DNA from: an uncultured Flavobacteriaceae bacterium
GTDB lineage: Bacteria > Bacteroidota > Bacteroidia > Flavobacteriales > Flavobacteriaceae
Assembly: GCA_947488435.1 (NCBI GenBank)
Contig: CANKZG010000001.1
Location: 2,472,308 to 2,536,307 of the forward strand
Length of the DNA stretch: 64,000 nucleotides
Direction of reading: 5' to 3'
The notes beneath the pieces were generated by a model. The model saw nothing but the letters and a program-made list of their open reading frames with translations, was not told the origin of the DNA and did not search any database. Positions within the stretch are counted from its first letter, which is position 1. Every line of letters starts with the position of its first letter. Shown one piece after another: positions 1 through 9,531 of the stretch. Both the position numbers and the translations under genes were made by a program.

Positions 1-1
1 T

Positions 2-1219
2 ATCTCACATCCAGATAAAGATCATTATTATGGATTCAAATCTTTATTTGAAAATAAAAAGTTAAGCTTTAAAAAGATTTTCCATAACGGTATTCTTGAA
101 CGACCAAAGGATATTGCAAGTCAAGATCCTAACCTTCATTATTATAAAAATGAAGATTTAGGAGGATATACCAAGTTAAATGGAAAGAGAATTTTGTGGG
201 ACACGGTAAATACTAATGCTGAAATGCATAGTCTTATTAAACGTTATAAGACTTCAAATAAGGATTATTTATCTACACTTCGAGCACTGATAAAAAACAA
301 TCCAGATGTAAAGTTTCACACCCTGAGTCAAAAGGACGGTTTTTTTGATAAGTTTAATGATTTGTCCCCTTTACAAATAGAAGTGTTAGGACCATTAACG
401 GAAAAGGTAACGTTTAATGGAAAAAATAAACAATGCTTGTTAAGGTTAAGCAATGAGGGAAAGACAAAGAATGGTCATTCTGTAATTCTTAAGTTAAAAC
501 TTGATAAATTGAAAGTATTTTTAGGTGGCGATCTTAATACAAAATCTGAGGATTACCTTTTGAAATTTTATGCAAATACTAATAAAGATGTATCGAAACT
601 TGAGTCTAAGCTTACAGAGTTAAAGGCAAAAGGAAAAGATATTAGTTTAGAGGAAGAACAGGAACTTTTGGAACACCTGGCCATAATTAATACAATCGTT
701 ACCAAGGGAAGAAAGTTTTTCCAAGTGGATATCGCGAAAGCATGTCACCACGGGAGTCATCATTTTTCGGAAACATTTTTAAAGTGCTTGAATTCAATTG
801 CCACGGTTGTTTCAAGTGGTGATGGCGATAGTTACGCACACCCTCGACCCGATGCTTTAGGCTCTTTTGGAAAATATGGACGAGGAGAAAGACCGATTAT
901 TTTTAGTACCGAAATAGGTAGAAGCACCAACGAGTTTACTCATATCGAAAAGTATTTTGAAGAAATTTTGGCTTTTAAGTTAGCTATTGATAAGGCAACC
1001 ACTGAAAGAGAGAAAAATAAAATAAAAAAAGAACTGGAAGAGCGAAAGGATCGTAACGTCGCTACCTATGGAATGATTACTGTTCGCACAAATGGTGATA
1101 AGGTATATATTGCTCAAAAATTGGAAGCCCCTAGGAAGTTAAGTGAGAAATGGGATATCCACGAATTGGAGTTCAACAATTCAACGAATCAATTTGAATA
1201 TAAAGAAAAAGCACATTAA
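2..1219 (+). CDS. ComEC/Rec2-like metallo-beta-lactamase-fold hydrolase, 5'-truncated by window edge
   Basis: The reading frame is open from base 2, so the true start lies outside the window; the TTG at 194 is only an internal codon. The first visible residues read ISHPDKDHYYG, which is the metal-binding HxxxDH motif of metallo-beta-lactamase enzymes. Further on come a second metal motif, CHHGSHH, and SSGDGDSYAHPRPDALG, which resembles the C-terminal part of ComEC-type MBL domains (H-H-G-S ... Y-x-H-P). A charged, probably helical insert separates the two halves. The family hydrolyses phosphodiester or ester bonds using two metal ions. No competence membrane domain is visible, so this is probably a stand-alone soluble MBL protein. 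The substrate is unknown. Confidence 0.75.
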   Translation: MSHPDKDHYYGFKSLFENKKLSFKKIFHNGILERPKDIASQDPNLHYYKNEDLGGYTKLNGKRILWDTVNTNAEMHSLIKRYKTSNKDYLSTLRALIKNNPDVKFHTLSQKDGFFDKFNDLSPLQIEVLGPLTEKVTFNGKNKQCLLRLSNEGKTKNGHSVILKLKLDKLKVFLGGDLNTKSEDYLLKFYANTNKDVSKLESKLTELKAKGKDISLEEEQELLEHLAIINTIVTKGRKFFQVDIAKACHHGSHHFSETFLKCLNSIATVVSSGDGDSYAHPRPDALGSFGKYGRGERPIIFSTEIGRSTNEFTHIEKYFEEILAFKLAIDKATTEREKNKIKKELEERKDRNVATYGMITVRTNGDKVYIAQKLEAPRKLSEKWDIHELEFNNSTNQFEYKEKAH

Positions 1220-1543
1220 CATTTTATAATTACAAAGTTCTAAAAGTCTTTGTTAAATTATTTAAATAACTCATTCCAAATTAATTTAGTAGTACTATAC
1301 CAAGAATTTTATTTTCCGTTTAAGGTTAAAAAGATGAAAATCACTAATTAATATAATAGTCTTTTGGATCTACGTATATATTTTGAAACAGCTCAGAGAC
1401 GTAGTAAATTTGAATTGGTTTTTTAACCCCCTTAATACCTGTTCTTATATTGCCAATTGCTTTAATAATATTGATAAACCACTTCTGATATTAGTATTTG
1501 ATTAGGTATCGTAAGCGATTCAACGCAGGACACTATAGGCTAT

Positions 1544-1574
1544 AAAAAAACCTACGACAATTACGTCGCAGGTC
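1544..1574 (-). terminator. Rho-independent terminator of the beta-propeller gene
   Basis: Read on the minus strand, a 9-bp stem with one mismatch (ACCTACGAC pairing with GTCGCAGGT) is followed by a run of seven T. It lies about 50 bases after the stop of the minus-strand gene at 1623. The rest of the 1220-1622 gap shows no gene that I can support. Confidence 0.7.
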
Positions 1575-1622
1575 TTAAAAGTTAAATTGAGTTTAGTACA
1601 AAATATAGATGTGTTTTTGTTT

Positions 1623-2933
1623 TTAAATTACAAGTAAACCGTATGCTCCAATGCTGGGCAAACCTGAAGCTGTATATAACCCAACTTCTTCTAGATCTCC
1701 ATTACCTTTAATTTTGAAAACCATTACCGCACCTTTATTACCAATTAATTGGTTAAAATAACGACCGTCTTTGCTAACAAAGCTATCGCCAAAGAACAAG
1801 GTTTCATCTGCCTGCTTAAAGGCGGTTTCATTTTTTAAGGTTAAACTACCGTTCGTTCCGATAGCATAAGAAGTTACCGAACTGGATAAGGCATTAGAAG
1901 CCCATAGAGTATTCCCATTTGGAGCTACTTCTACCCAGCAATTTGCTATTTGTCCCCCTTCCATGCCTTTTCCTGTTAGCACATCACCAGACATTAGTTT
2001 TAGCTCACCTTTTGTATCAATTACATACGAAGAAGTAGATCCAGTTTGCCAAGAATATTTTGGAGATTGAGGAACTTTGTTTGCTTCTTCTCGTAGCATT
2101 CCTTTGTTGTCTAAAAACCGAGCTTCGGAGACCAATACCACATGCTTATTACCTTTTTTAACTATGTCAAAGCCAACAGGAATAGGCAGCCATCTACCAT
2201 TTTTTGCATCATGTGGAGAACTTGCGGTAGAAATAGGCGCTTTAGTAAGTGTACCATTGGCTTGAACTCCATATACTTTAATAAGTCCGCTTACCAATTC
2301 TGCGACCACCAAGTACTTTCCGTCAGAGGTAAAAGCCACGCAGGTAGGTCTTGCCTTTAAATCTCGAGTTGAATTTGCGATAGACTTTAATTTACCGAAA
2401 CTATCAATGGTATACCCCGTAACGTTTCCGCTAAACGGAGGGGTGGCTACGGAACCCGAGCTAGCAACATATACTATTTTTCCATGAGAAGCAATACTTA
2501 AAGGATGTTTATCCCCGGCTGCAACAGTACTTGCAAGTGTAAGACTTTTGTCCTTATTTACCCTAAAAGAACTTACCGTAGCATCTCCGGAATTTACAAC
2601 CAATACGTTCTTATTGTCCTTGGTTTTAAAAATACCATAAGCGGAAATTAAAGGATCCACTCCATCTGCCAATGGGTGTGTTGGATCATAACCGCCGTCA
2701 AATATTTCAATGTTACCAGTTCCTTTTCCTCCAGTTTTGTATTCGCCTATTACGGATAGGGAACCATTATCGTGCTGGTTAAAAGCAATTACGGAGTTTG
2801 TTGCAATTTTGTTGGTTGCCACATATACGGTTCCGGATTTCTTTCCCTGCGCGGCTGTTTTGTTTAAACCTGTAAAACCTAAAGTACCTATTGCTAGAAT
2901 TACCAAAGGGATTTGTTTTTTTAATGTTTTCAT
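1623..2933 (-). CDS. Secreted lactonase-like beta-propeller protein
   Basis: This 436-residue protein starts with a Sec signal peptide (basic MKTLKKQ, then a hydrophobic run, cleavage near AAQG). The mature part is built of repeated blades of the type 'VYVATN...VIAFNQ..NGSLS', 'VVNSGDATVSSFRVNKDKSL' and 'LVVAELVSGLIKVYGVQANG', typical of the 7-bladed lactonase/YVTN propeller superfamily. In this family such proteins can be 6-phosphogluconolactonase-like enzymes, but secreted versions more often bind sugars or proteins. I see no anchor or T9SS C-terminal domain. It stands alone, followed by its own terminator. The specific function cannot be read from the sequence. Confidence 0.7.
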   Translation of the reverse strand: MKTLKKQIPLVILAIGTLGFTGLNKTAAQGKKSGTVYVATNKIATNSVIAFNQHDNGSLSVIGEYKTGGKGTGNIEIFDGGYDPTHPLADGVDPLISAYGIFKTKDNKNVLVVNSGDATVSSFRVNKDKSLTLASTVAAGDKHPLSIASHGKIVYVASSGSVATPPFSGNVTGYTIDSFGKLKSIANSTRDLKARPTCVAFTSDGKYLVVAELVSGLIKVYGVQANGTLTKAPISTASSPHDAKNGRWLPIPVGFDIVKKGNKHVVLVSEARFLDNKGMLREEANKVPQSPKYSWQTGSTSSYVIDTKGELKLMSGDVLTGKGMEGGQIANCWVEVAPNGNTLWASNALSSSVTSYAIGTNGSLTLKNETAFKQADETLFFGDSFVSKDGRYFNQLIGNKGAVMVFKIKGNGDLEEVGLYTASGLPSIGAYGLLVI

Positions 2934-3273
2934 AGTTAATAGTGTTATTGAAATTTTAGATTAATTTTTTAAAAATGAAATTCAATAGTAAAAATGGCTA
3001 CATGAAGTTGTTATGAAACCTAATAAAGTGTAGGTGATCATTTAAAGCAATTTTATGCAGAACTGCACGAAGATAATTATGCATTGAAGGCTTTGACTAG
3101 CATATTTTTCAGATTTTATAGCACACCGATTGGTACTTTTATTTCATAAAAAGGTAGACGGAAAAACAGAAATACACGGAATTTTGAGTTGCTCAATAAC
3201 AGTGAAGAAAATGAGAGCAACCCTAGTATATGTAGGCCTTAATCCAAGATAGTATTAAAGTCAAAAATGGTTA
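2934..3273. other. Intergenic stretch without a supported gene
   Basis: About 340 bases between the starts and ends of two minus-strand genes. Short open stretches are present on both strands, but none has a recognisable protein or convincing start. It should contain the promoter of the beta-propeller gene. Confidence 0.5.
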
Positions 3274-3729
3274 TTAGGTATCGGATTGGTTTTGTAATCG
3301 GATAGCTGCGGAATTAATACAATAACGCAATCCACTTGGTGCAGGACCATCCGGAAAAACATGGCCTTGATGTGCGTCACAAGTGTTGCATAGTACCTCT
3401 ATTCGTGTCATACCAAAAGAACCGTCTTTTTCATACTTCAATGCATTTTCTTGTATAGGTTGTGTAAAACTAGGCCAACCAGTTCCTGAATTGAATTTTA
3501 TTGTAGAGTCGAACAAGGGCGTATCGCAGCAGATACAGTTGTACTGTCCACTTTCATAGATACTACATAGCGCTCCAGAGTGCGCAGGTTCTGTACCTTT
3601 TTTACGTGTTATTCTATATTGCTCAGGGGTAAGTATTGCTTTCCATTCACTCTCGGTTTTTTCAACCCTCTTATCTGGTATAGGATTATTATTTTTGGCA
3701 AATTCTAAGACGTCGTTCCAGTTAATCAT
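3274..3729 (-). CDS. msrB: Peptide-methionine (R)-S-oxide reductase MsrB
   Basis: MsrB reduces methionine-R-sulfoxide in damaged proteins, usually with thioredoxin. The 151-residue protein is full length for the family. It has the structural zinc cysteines as two CxxC pairs (C65/C68 and C114/C117), the substrate-pocket motif SGTGWPSF (near residue 85), the HQGHVF motif, and the catalytic cysteine C137 in RYCINS. No signal peptide is seen, so it acts in the cytoplasm. The gene stands alone and is not fused to MsrA. Confidence 0.95.
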   Translation of the reverse strand: MINWNDVLEFAKNNNPIPDKRVEKTESEWKAILTPEQYRITRKKGTEPAHSGALCSIYESGQYNCICCDTPLFDSTIKFNSGTGWPSFTQPIQENALKYEKDGSFGMTRIEVLCNTCDAHQGHVFPDGPAPSGLRYCINSAAIRLQNQSDT

Positions 3730-3789
3730 AAATATTAATTGATGGTGAAAAAAATAAATTTGGTTTTGAACAATTCAAACAAAAACACC

Positions 3790-4584
3790 TCATTTTCTAT
3801 GAAATGAAACTCTGAATTGTTTTGCTGTCATTCCCACATTCTTTTTGAAAAATCGAGAGAAGTAGGAAGGATCATTAAATCCGGTATCGAAACAAATGCT
3901 TTTTATTGTTTTATCGGTATAGAGTAATTGACGTTTAATTTCAATTATAATTCTCTTTTTTATAAATGAATGTGGGTTTTCTACGCCTACTTCATTAAAT
4001 TTTTGTGTTACTCGTTTCGCGCTGGTTTTTAATAATTTTGCATAGTAATCCATGTCATGACGCATGGTATGATGCTCGTGTACCAAACAAGTAAACTCAA
4101 AAATAAGATCAGAACTATAACTTTCTTTAACACCAAGGTACTTAGGACTCTCCTTGAAAATACGTTCAAGCAAAACTACAGGACTTTCTTTGGAGGTATT
4201 TTGATCGGTATAGTTAAAGTTTTTTATTTCGTGAGCTATGGTTTCTAATTTATCAAAAATCACCAGATCTAATTCGAAAACTTTGGTAGTATTTCCAAAA
4301 CTATAACAAAAACCTTCGCTCATTTTGATTTTCGAATACTGATCAAAACCAATTGATATAAGTGTCTCATTTGCAAATACTTCTAAAACCTCTCCAGGAC
4401 ATAAAAAAATAATATGAGTATTACTAAATTGAAATTTTTCGAAATTTAATAAGGCATCTCCATTACCTTTTAATAAAACAACATGATACCTAGCTTCATC
4501 ATAAATCAAGACATTTGCATTGCTATGTTTTATTGCCTCTATTTTGTCAGGATTATTATGGTCGTTTAAAAGGTTGATATACAT
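3790..4584 (-). CDS. AraC-family transcriptional regulator
   Basis: A 264-residue protein with a non-conserved N-terminal part resembling a cupin-like sensor domain and a C-terminal double helix-turn-helix (about residues 165-262). The second helix-turn-helix shows the family signature IKSICFDTGFNDPSYFSRFFKK followed by GMTAKQFR. AraC proteins usually activate nearby genes in response to a small ligand or stress. The target is not evident. It may be its own gene or the flanking msrB, which lies 60 bases downstream on the same strand. Confidence 0.85.
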   Translation of the reverse strand: MYINLLNDHNNPDKIEAIKHSNANVLIYDEARYHVVLLKGNGDALLNFEKFQFSNTHIIFLCPGEVLEVFANETLISIGFDQYSKIKMSEGFCYSFGNTTKVFELDLVIFDKLETIAHEIKNFNYTDQNTSKESPVVLLERIFKESPKYLGVKESYSSDLIFEFTCLVHEHHTMRHDMDYYAKLLKTSAKRVTQKFNEVGVENPHSFIKKRIIIEIKRQLLYTDKTIKSICFDTGFNDPSYFSRFFKKNVGMTAKQFRVSFHRK

Positions 4585-4818
4585 TGGTTAAATTATTTTA
4601 CACAAAAATATCTTTGGAACTGTTAAAATTTAAAGGACATTTTTCCATTTTTAATTGGACATTTTTCCATTCTTAACTAAATCGGCTTTCTTGACAATCA
4701 AAATATTAACTTTTAAGCGCCAACTATGTTATCTTCGAAAATGCAAAGAACAGTAATAAATTTATGCATGGGGTTGTACTGCAATATAAGAGTTTAATAA
4801 AATACCATGTATTTAGTT

Positions 4819-5667
4819 TTAGACATTAAAAAAAACCAATGGCATATCTAACATCGCATGAAGGATAATTGCACTAAGTATCGTACCGTCTTTCTCTCTC
4901 ACAAAACCGAGAATCAGCCCCAAAGCAAAAGTAAATAATGCCCACGGCCAAAGTGGCGGTACAACAACTAATGCATGCATCATTCCAAATAATAGTGCTG
5001 ATACTATAAGACCCCAACCAAAATTCACATTTCCTAGGCGAAAAGGCTTTCCAAAAAACACATTAAAAGAAGATTGTATATATCCTCGAAATAATAGTTC
5101 CTCGCCCAAGCCAACAATAAAAATATAGTAGAGAATTTTTGAAAACCAAGGAATGGTTGCGTACGTAAAATAGGTGAAAACAATCGTAAGTAAACTGCAT
5201 ATAATATAAACGGCTATTTGTTTGTTTGGCGGTATTAGCGTTCTTCGTGAAGGAAGTTTGGCGGTTACTTTAAGTACAAAATAGAAGGCAATAAAATAAA
5301 CAACAGTCAGTATAAATGAACCTATCCAATCATCAAATCCCCATCCAAAAATTCCAATCAACAAAAAGGTAATTCCAGCCGGACCTGCTACTGTATAAGC
5401 TCTTAAAGACAGTTTAAAAGAACTTGAAAACTTGGAAAAAAAAACGCCGAAATTCCTTTTGTTCTTATATATCAAATCAATGACAACCATTGGAAAGATA
5501 ATCGTCATTACAAATTTCACGAAATAACCGAGTACAATGGCGTCCTTTTCAGAAAAAGAGAAAGGAATATTTTTCACATTTAAGAAAACTACAATCACCA
5601 GAATCCAAACTACGATAGGAAGGATAAGATTTATACCAACATACCTTTTCGTTTTAAGACGGTCCAT
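4819..5667 (-). CDS. CPBP-family intramembrane glutamic protease (Abi/CAAX-like)
   Basis: The 282-residue protein has about eight hydrophobic segments and the three CPBP motifs: GEELLFRGYIQ (E189, E190, R194), FGMMHA (H231) and IILHAMLDM (H270). These are the catalytic Glu and His residues of the CAAX protease/Rce1-like family in the membrane. Bacterial members process or degrade membrane proteins and are often linked to peptide immunity, but no bacteriocin gene lies nearby. The substrate is unknown. Confidence 0.85.
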   Translation of the reverse strand: MDRLKTKRYVGINLILPIVVWILVIVVFLNVKNIPFSFSEKDAIVLGYFVKFVMTIIFPMVVIDLIYKNKRNFGVFFSKFSSSFKLSLRAYTVAGPAGITFLLIGIFGWGFDDWIGSFILTVVYFIAFYFVLKVTAKLPSRRTLIPPNKQIAVYIICSLLTIVFTYFTYATIPWFSKILYYIFIVGLGEELLFRGYIQSSFNVFFGKPFRLGNVNFGWGLIVSALLFGMMHALVVVPPLWPWALFTFALGLILGFVREKDGTILSAIILHAMLDMPLVFFNV

Positions 5668-5814
5668 TTCTTGATTTACTCTTTTGAGGTTTACTATTCC
5701 TGATAATTCTAGTTTAACAGGTAAAAATAACGTTTATCGCTCTCCTCTAAATTACAATATAAAACATGGAAGTACTAGAAATTCAAAAGAGTAGTTATGC
5801 ATGTTTTCATAATG

Positions 5815-5852
5815 CAATAAAACCTAGCTTAAAAAAAGCTAGGTTTTATTTT
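5815..5852 (-). terminator. Hairpin terminator downstream of tryptophanase
   Basis: AAAACCTAGCTT and AAGCTAGGTTTT form a perfect 12-bp stem with a 5-base loop of A. A and T runs flank both sides, so it may work in both directions. It lies 50 bases past the stop of the minus-strand tryptophanase gene. Confidence 0.75.
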
Positions 5853-5905
5853 AGCCTTGAAATTTAGTTTCTATTGAAGACTTGCAGTACTACTAGAAAT
5901 ACATA

Positions 5906-7288
5906 CTATAGCTTGTCCAATTCTACCGTAAAATGCCTCATGATAGGAGCTTCCCAATGGATATTGTACCCTTTTTTGGCTTCATTTCGAGTATCATATA
6001 CATTCTTAATGGCTATTGCAATATATTCCAAATGCGAAAGTGTATAGGTGCGTCTTGGAAGTGCCAAACGTACTAATTCTAATTTTGGATAACGATTATT
6101 GCGAGTAATAGGATCTCTATCTGCTAAAATTGTACCTATTTCTACGCTTCTTATTCCCGAACTAATATAGAGTTCAATGGCTAATGCTTGCGCTCGATAC
6201 TCTTCTTTAGGAATATTCGGCACAAATTTGTTTGCATCCAAGTAGATCGCATGGCCTCCAAAAGGTTGTTGTACAGGAACTCCAAGAGTTATAAGACGTT
6301 CCCCTAAATAATGCACTTGCTGTATTCTACTTTGTAGATAACTAAATTCCGTTGCTTCCTGAAGACCCACAGCCAATGCACCCATATCACGACCAGACAT
6401 ACCACCATAGGTAACAAAACCTTCATATATAATATTATAAGTAATGCAGGAAGTGTATACTTCGGGATTTTTTAAAGCAATGAAACCACCCATATTCACC
6501 AAACCATCTTTTTTAGCACTCATGGTCATCCCATCGGAAAATGAAAACATCTCTTTTACAATTTCCTTAATTGTTTTTTTTGCATAACCGGCTTCACGTG
6601 TTTTTATGAAATAGGCATTTTCTGCAAATCGAGCCGAATCAAAATACAAGGGAATTTTATAGTATTTACAAAACTGATGTACTTGTTTAATATTTTGCAT
6701 AGATACTGGTTGACCTCCAGCTGAATTACAAGTAATAGTAATAAGTACAAAGGGGATTTTTTCTGCAGAATGTTTTTGCACGATTTTTTCCAATTTGGAA
6801 ATATCCAAATTTCCTTTAAAAGGATGTTGAACGGTAGTATCAAAGGCTTCGTCAATAGTACAATCTATTGCCGTTGCTTTTCTAAATTCGATATGACCTT
6901 TTGTAGTATCGAAATGTGAATTGCCAGGAACAATGTCTCCTTTCTTTACCAAAGCCGAGAACAATACATTTTCTGCTGCACGCCCCTGATGCGTTGGAAT
7001 GAAAAACGGAAAACCAGTAATTTGTTTTACCGTTTGCTCTAGTTTTTCATACGATGATGAACCAGCATAACTTTCGTCGCCCAACATGATTTCTGCCCAT
7101 TGCTTGTCAGACATCGCACCTGTACCAGAATCTGTTAGTAGATCTATGCGTACTTGATCACTAGAGAGTTTGAATAAATTATATTTTGCTGCTGCAATCC
7201 ATTTCTTTCTTTGATTGATAGTAGATGTTTGTATCGCTTCTACCATTTTTATTTTATAGGGTTCTATATACGGTAACTCCATACCCAA
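5906..7288 (-). CDS. tnaA: Tryptophanase (tryptophan indole-lyase)
   Basis: This PLP enzyme splits L-tryptophan into indole, pyruvate and ammonia. At 460 residues it matches the family length. Recognisable blocks are DLLTDSGTGAMSDKQW near residue 50, THQGRAAENV near 100, GNSHFDTTKGHIE near 122 and the PLP lysine motif MTMSAKKDGLVNMGGF (K260). Tyrosine phenol-lyase is a close relative; the overall sequence looks more like Bacteroidota tryptophanase, but the two cannot be told apart with full certainty by eye. No TnaC-like leader peptide or tryptophan permease is adjacent. A second in-frame ATG two codons downstream is an equally good start. Confidence 0.88.
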   Translation of the reverse strand: MGMELPYIEPYKIKMVEAIQTSTINQRKKWIAAAKYNLFKLSSDQVRIDLLTDSGTGAMSDKQWAEIMLGDESYAGSSSYEKLEQTVKQITGFPFFIPTHQGRAAENVLFSALVKKGDIVPGNSHFDTTKGHIEFRKATAIDCTIDEAFDTTVQHPFKGNLDISKLEKIVQKHSAEKIPFVLITITCNSAGGQPVSMQNIKQVHQFCKYYKIPLYFDSARFAENAYFIKTREAGYAKKTIKEIVKEMFSFSDGMTMSAKKDGLVNMGGFIALKNPEVYTSCITYNIIYEGFVTYGGMSGRDMGALAVGLQEATEFSYLQSRIQQVHYLGERLITLGVPVQQPFGGHAIYLDANKFVPNIPKEEYRAQALAIELYISSGIRSVEIGTILADRDPITRNNRYPKLELVRLALPRRTYTLSHLEYIAIAIKNVYDTRNEAKKGYNIHWEAPIMRHFTVELDKL

Positions 7289-7511
7289 ATGATTTTGAAT
7301 TCTATTAGTAAATGATTTTAAAAAATAACTTTCCCAAACATGAAGAATAGTAGGGGAGGGTGTTAGGAAAGCGGATAGTATGAATCCCTATTTTTAATAT
7401 TTAAAAATCGATGATAAGCGATATTCATGATTTACTTTCAAAAAGATGCTATAAAGATACAACATCCATAAAATAGTAACAAAGTATTGCTAGAGTCTCA
7501 ATTGTAAAGCG

Positions 7512-7997
7512 TTAAAATTTATTTCGCTTAAATTCTGCTTGGACTGTTTTTCTTAAAGCTTCAAAATTACACTGCAAAGCATTGGATGAAATAGAAATGG
7601 GAGTGCCATACAATTTCATATTTGCTCTCATAATACTGCGTTTAAATTTATTACTGGCTTTCGATATATATTTTTCGGCATCGATCACATCTATCATGAT
7701 AAACTTTTGTGATTTAATACGTTGACTCCTAATCCCCGAAATATCTTGCCACTCTATTAACCCAATACTGGTTGCACTGGAATGATCGGTAATTCCTTGA
7801 TTATCGATTTGAAGCCCAATTTTTTTGTCTAATAATTTTATGATTCCATAAATTCCTGTAGCTCCAAAAAAAATAATCGCAGCAATACCACTAATATCCC
7901 ATAGTAAGAAATAGCCAACCACTACGAAAGCAAGTGATCCTATGGTTAATAATATAATTTTGGTTTTACTCAGGGGGATTTTAATACTATTACGCAT
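7512..7997 (-). CDS. STM3941-like membrane protein (PH-like domain)
   Basis: The 161-residue protein has two transmembrane helices close together in the N-terminal 50 residues. A soluble domain follows, with a strand pattern (GLQIDNQGI, IEWQDISGIRSQ, KFIMIDVIDAEKYI) like the STM3941/YcxB group of bacterial PH-like proteins. The function of this family is not established. It is monocistronic and about 220 bases upstream of tnaA. Confidence 0.6.
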   Translation of the reverse strand: MRNSIKIPLSKTKIILLTIGSLAFVVVGYFLLWDISGIAAIIFFGATGIYGIIKLLDKKIGLQIDNQGITDHSSATSIGLIEWQDISGIRSQRIKSQKFIMIDVIDAEKYISKASNKFKRSIMRANMKLYGTPISISSNALQCNFEALRKTVQAEFKRNKF

Positions 7998-8338
7998 TGA
8001 GAAGATTTATTGAATATGTATGAAATGATTTATATACTTGACATGGACTAAGATAATTAAATCTAGTGAATCTTTACGTAGTACATCAAACCCAAACCAG
8101 TTCGTGTAATTACCATCTTAAATAAAAACTCATGAAATTTTGATTAATTTCTTTATCGCAAATTTAATTTGTTATAACCGATACATGATTGGAATATGTT
8201 TTATGAAGAATCTTTTTTAAAATAAAAAATAGATAATTGTGTGATTTTTAGATCACTTTGGTTACTAATACAATAAATAATAATGTGTTACTGTAATTTT
8301 GAAGCGTAAACCAGCAGTAGTATATAATAAATTACCAG
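7998..8338. other. Divergent intergenic region
   Basis: This 341-base AT-rich gap lies between the divergent starts of the STM3941-like gene and the sigma factor gene. It must hold both promoters. No RNA gene or hairpin terminator is evident. Confidence 0.5.
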
Positions 8339-8827
8339 ATGCCCAATCAGGAGTATTTTGTGGAATTGATTAAGGAAAACCAGGGTATCCTTTATAAGAT
8401 ATCCAGTTTATATACTAACAATGAAGCAGATCGACAAGATCTGAGACAGGAAATGATTTATCAGTTATGGAAATCTTTTGATTCTTTTTCGGGGAAATCT
8501 AAAATAAGTACTTGGATCTATAGAGTGGCATTAAACACAGCCTTGCTATTTGTTAAGAAAGATAAACGAAAAGAAACGGCGATAACCTTTGATGAAGGTA
8601 AGCTACCGCTAATTGACATGGTAGATAATGTTATGGAAGAACGGATAAAACTCCTGTACAAAACAATACGCAAACTTACCGATGTGGAGCGAGCTATTAT
8701 CCTGCTTTACCTCGAAGGTAAAAAGTATGAAGAGATAGCCGAAATAACAGGGTTTACGCCAACAAATATTGGTACACGCATCGGACGAATTAAAATGAAA
8801 CTAAAATCACAAATTAAACATTCTTAG
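8339..8827 (+). CDS. ECF RNA polymerase sigma factor (sigma-70 family)
   Basis: A 162-residue sigma factor with only regions 2 and 4, the ECF layout. Region 2 is seen in LRQEMIYQLWKSFDSFSGKSKISTW (split over residues 35-60) with the typical W-I-Y-R-V-A-L-N-T end. Region 4 has VERAIILLYLEGKKYEEIAEI and TPTNIGTRIGRIKMKLK as helix-turn-helix. It would direct RNA polymerase to a small regulon. The next gene begins two bases after its stop and may encode the cognate membrane regulator. Confidence 0.9.
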   Translation: MPNQEYFVELIKENQGILYKISSLYTNNEADRQDLRQEMIYQLWKSFDSFSGKSKISTWIYRVALNTALLFVKKDKRKETAITFDEGKLPLIDMVDNVMEERIKLLYKTIRKLTDVERAIILLYLEGKKYEEIAEITGFTPTNIGTRIGRIKMKLKSQIKHS

Positions 8828-8829
8828 GT

Positions 8830-9432
8830 ATGGATTTGACTGAATTGAAAGAGACTTGGGAAAAAATGAGTGTTGCGGTAGAAAAGCAAAAAAACTTAAC
8901 AGATAAAATGATCATGGATGTAACCAAACTAAAATTTTCAAATAAAATAAGTACAATTTTAAAGTATGAAGGTCTAGGTACAATTGTATTGTTCTTCGCC
9001 GTAATAGTTATTAGCACTAAAATCGAGTTATTTGATACAATTCCGCTTCAAATAGCTGTGTTTATTACACTTTTAATTATGATACTGCTTCCTGTGTTAT
9101 CACTGACCACTATTTATAGAATGCGTAATATTGATATTGCCAAAAAAAATTATAAGGATGCTATTATTGCCTTTACCAAACGAAGGTCTCATTTTCTTTT
9201 GGTTCAAAAATGGAGCTTAGTTTTATCAGGAGTTTTAATGTTAACCATTTTGCCGGTTACCCTTAAAATTGCCAAAGGAAAGGACTTTTTTGCAGGAGCT
9301 AGTAATAATTTACTTTGGTATATTCCTATTGGTTTGGTCGTCTTGGTTTTCTTTGGCCGATGGGGGTATGGTTGCTACTCGCGAATCACTGCTGATGCTA
9401 AAGCGATCCTCAATGAATTAAACGAAGAATAA
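8830..9432 (+). CDS. Membrane protein, possible anti-sigma partner
   Basis: The 200-residue protein has a soluble, charged N-terminal segment of about 50 residues and four predicted transmembrane helices (around 52-70, 75-95, 128-148 and 162-180). Co-transcription directly after an ECF sigma gene is typical for an anti-sigma factor, and the N-terminal segment could hold the sigma. No known anti-sigma zinc motif (HxxxCxxC) is seen, so the role is inferred from position only. Confidence 0.65.
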   Translation: MDLTELKETWEKMSVAVEKQKNLTDKMIMDVTKLKFSNKISTILKYEGLGTIVLFFAVIVISTKIELFDTIPLQIAVFITLLIMILLPVLSLTTIYRMRNIDIAKKNYKDAIIAFTKRRSHFLLVQKWSLVLSGVLMLTILPVTLKIAKGKDFFAGASNNLLWYIPIGLVVLVFFGRWGYGCYSRITADAKAILNELNEE

Positions 9433-9531
9433 CAGGACTACTTCGTTACTAACATATCAAGTTTACATAAAAATTTCATCAAGCCAAAGTAATCGGCTTA
9501 GCACTACTATTGTCCAATTTTTAAAACAAAA

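Noticed and set aside
1623-2933. 6-phosphogluconolactonase (pgl) assignment
   Set aside because: It has a signal peptide and only general propeller repeats, so a cytoplasmic pentose-phosphate enzyme is unlikely.
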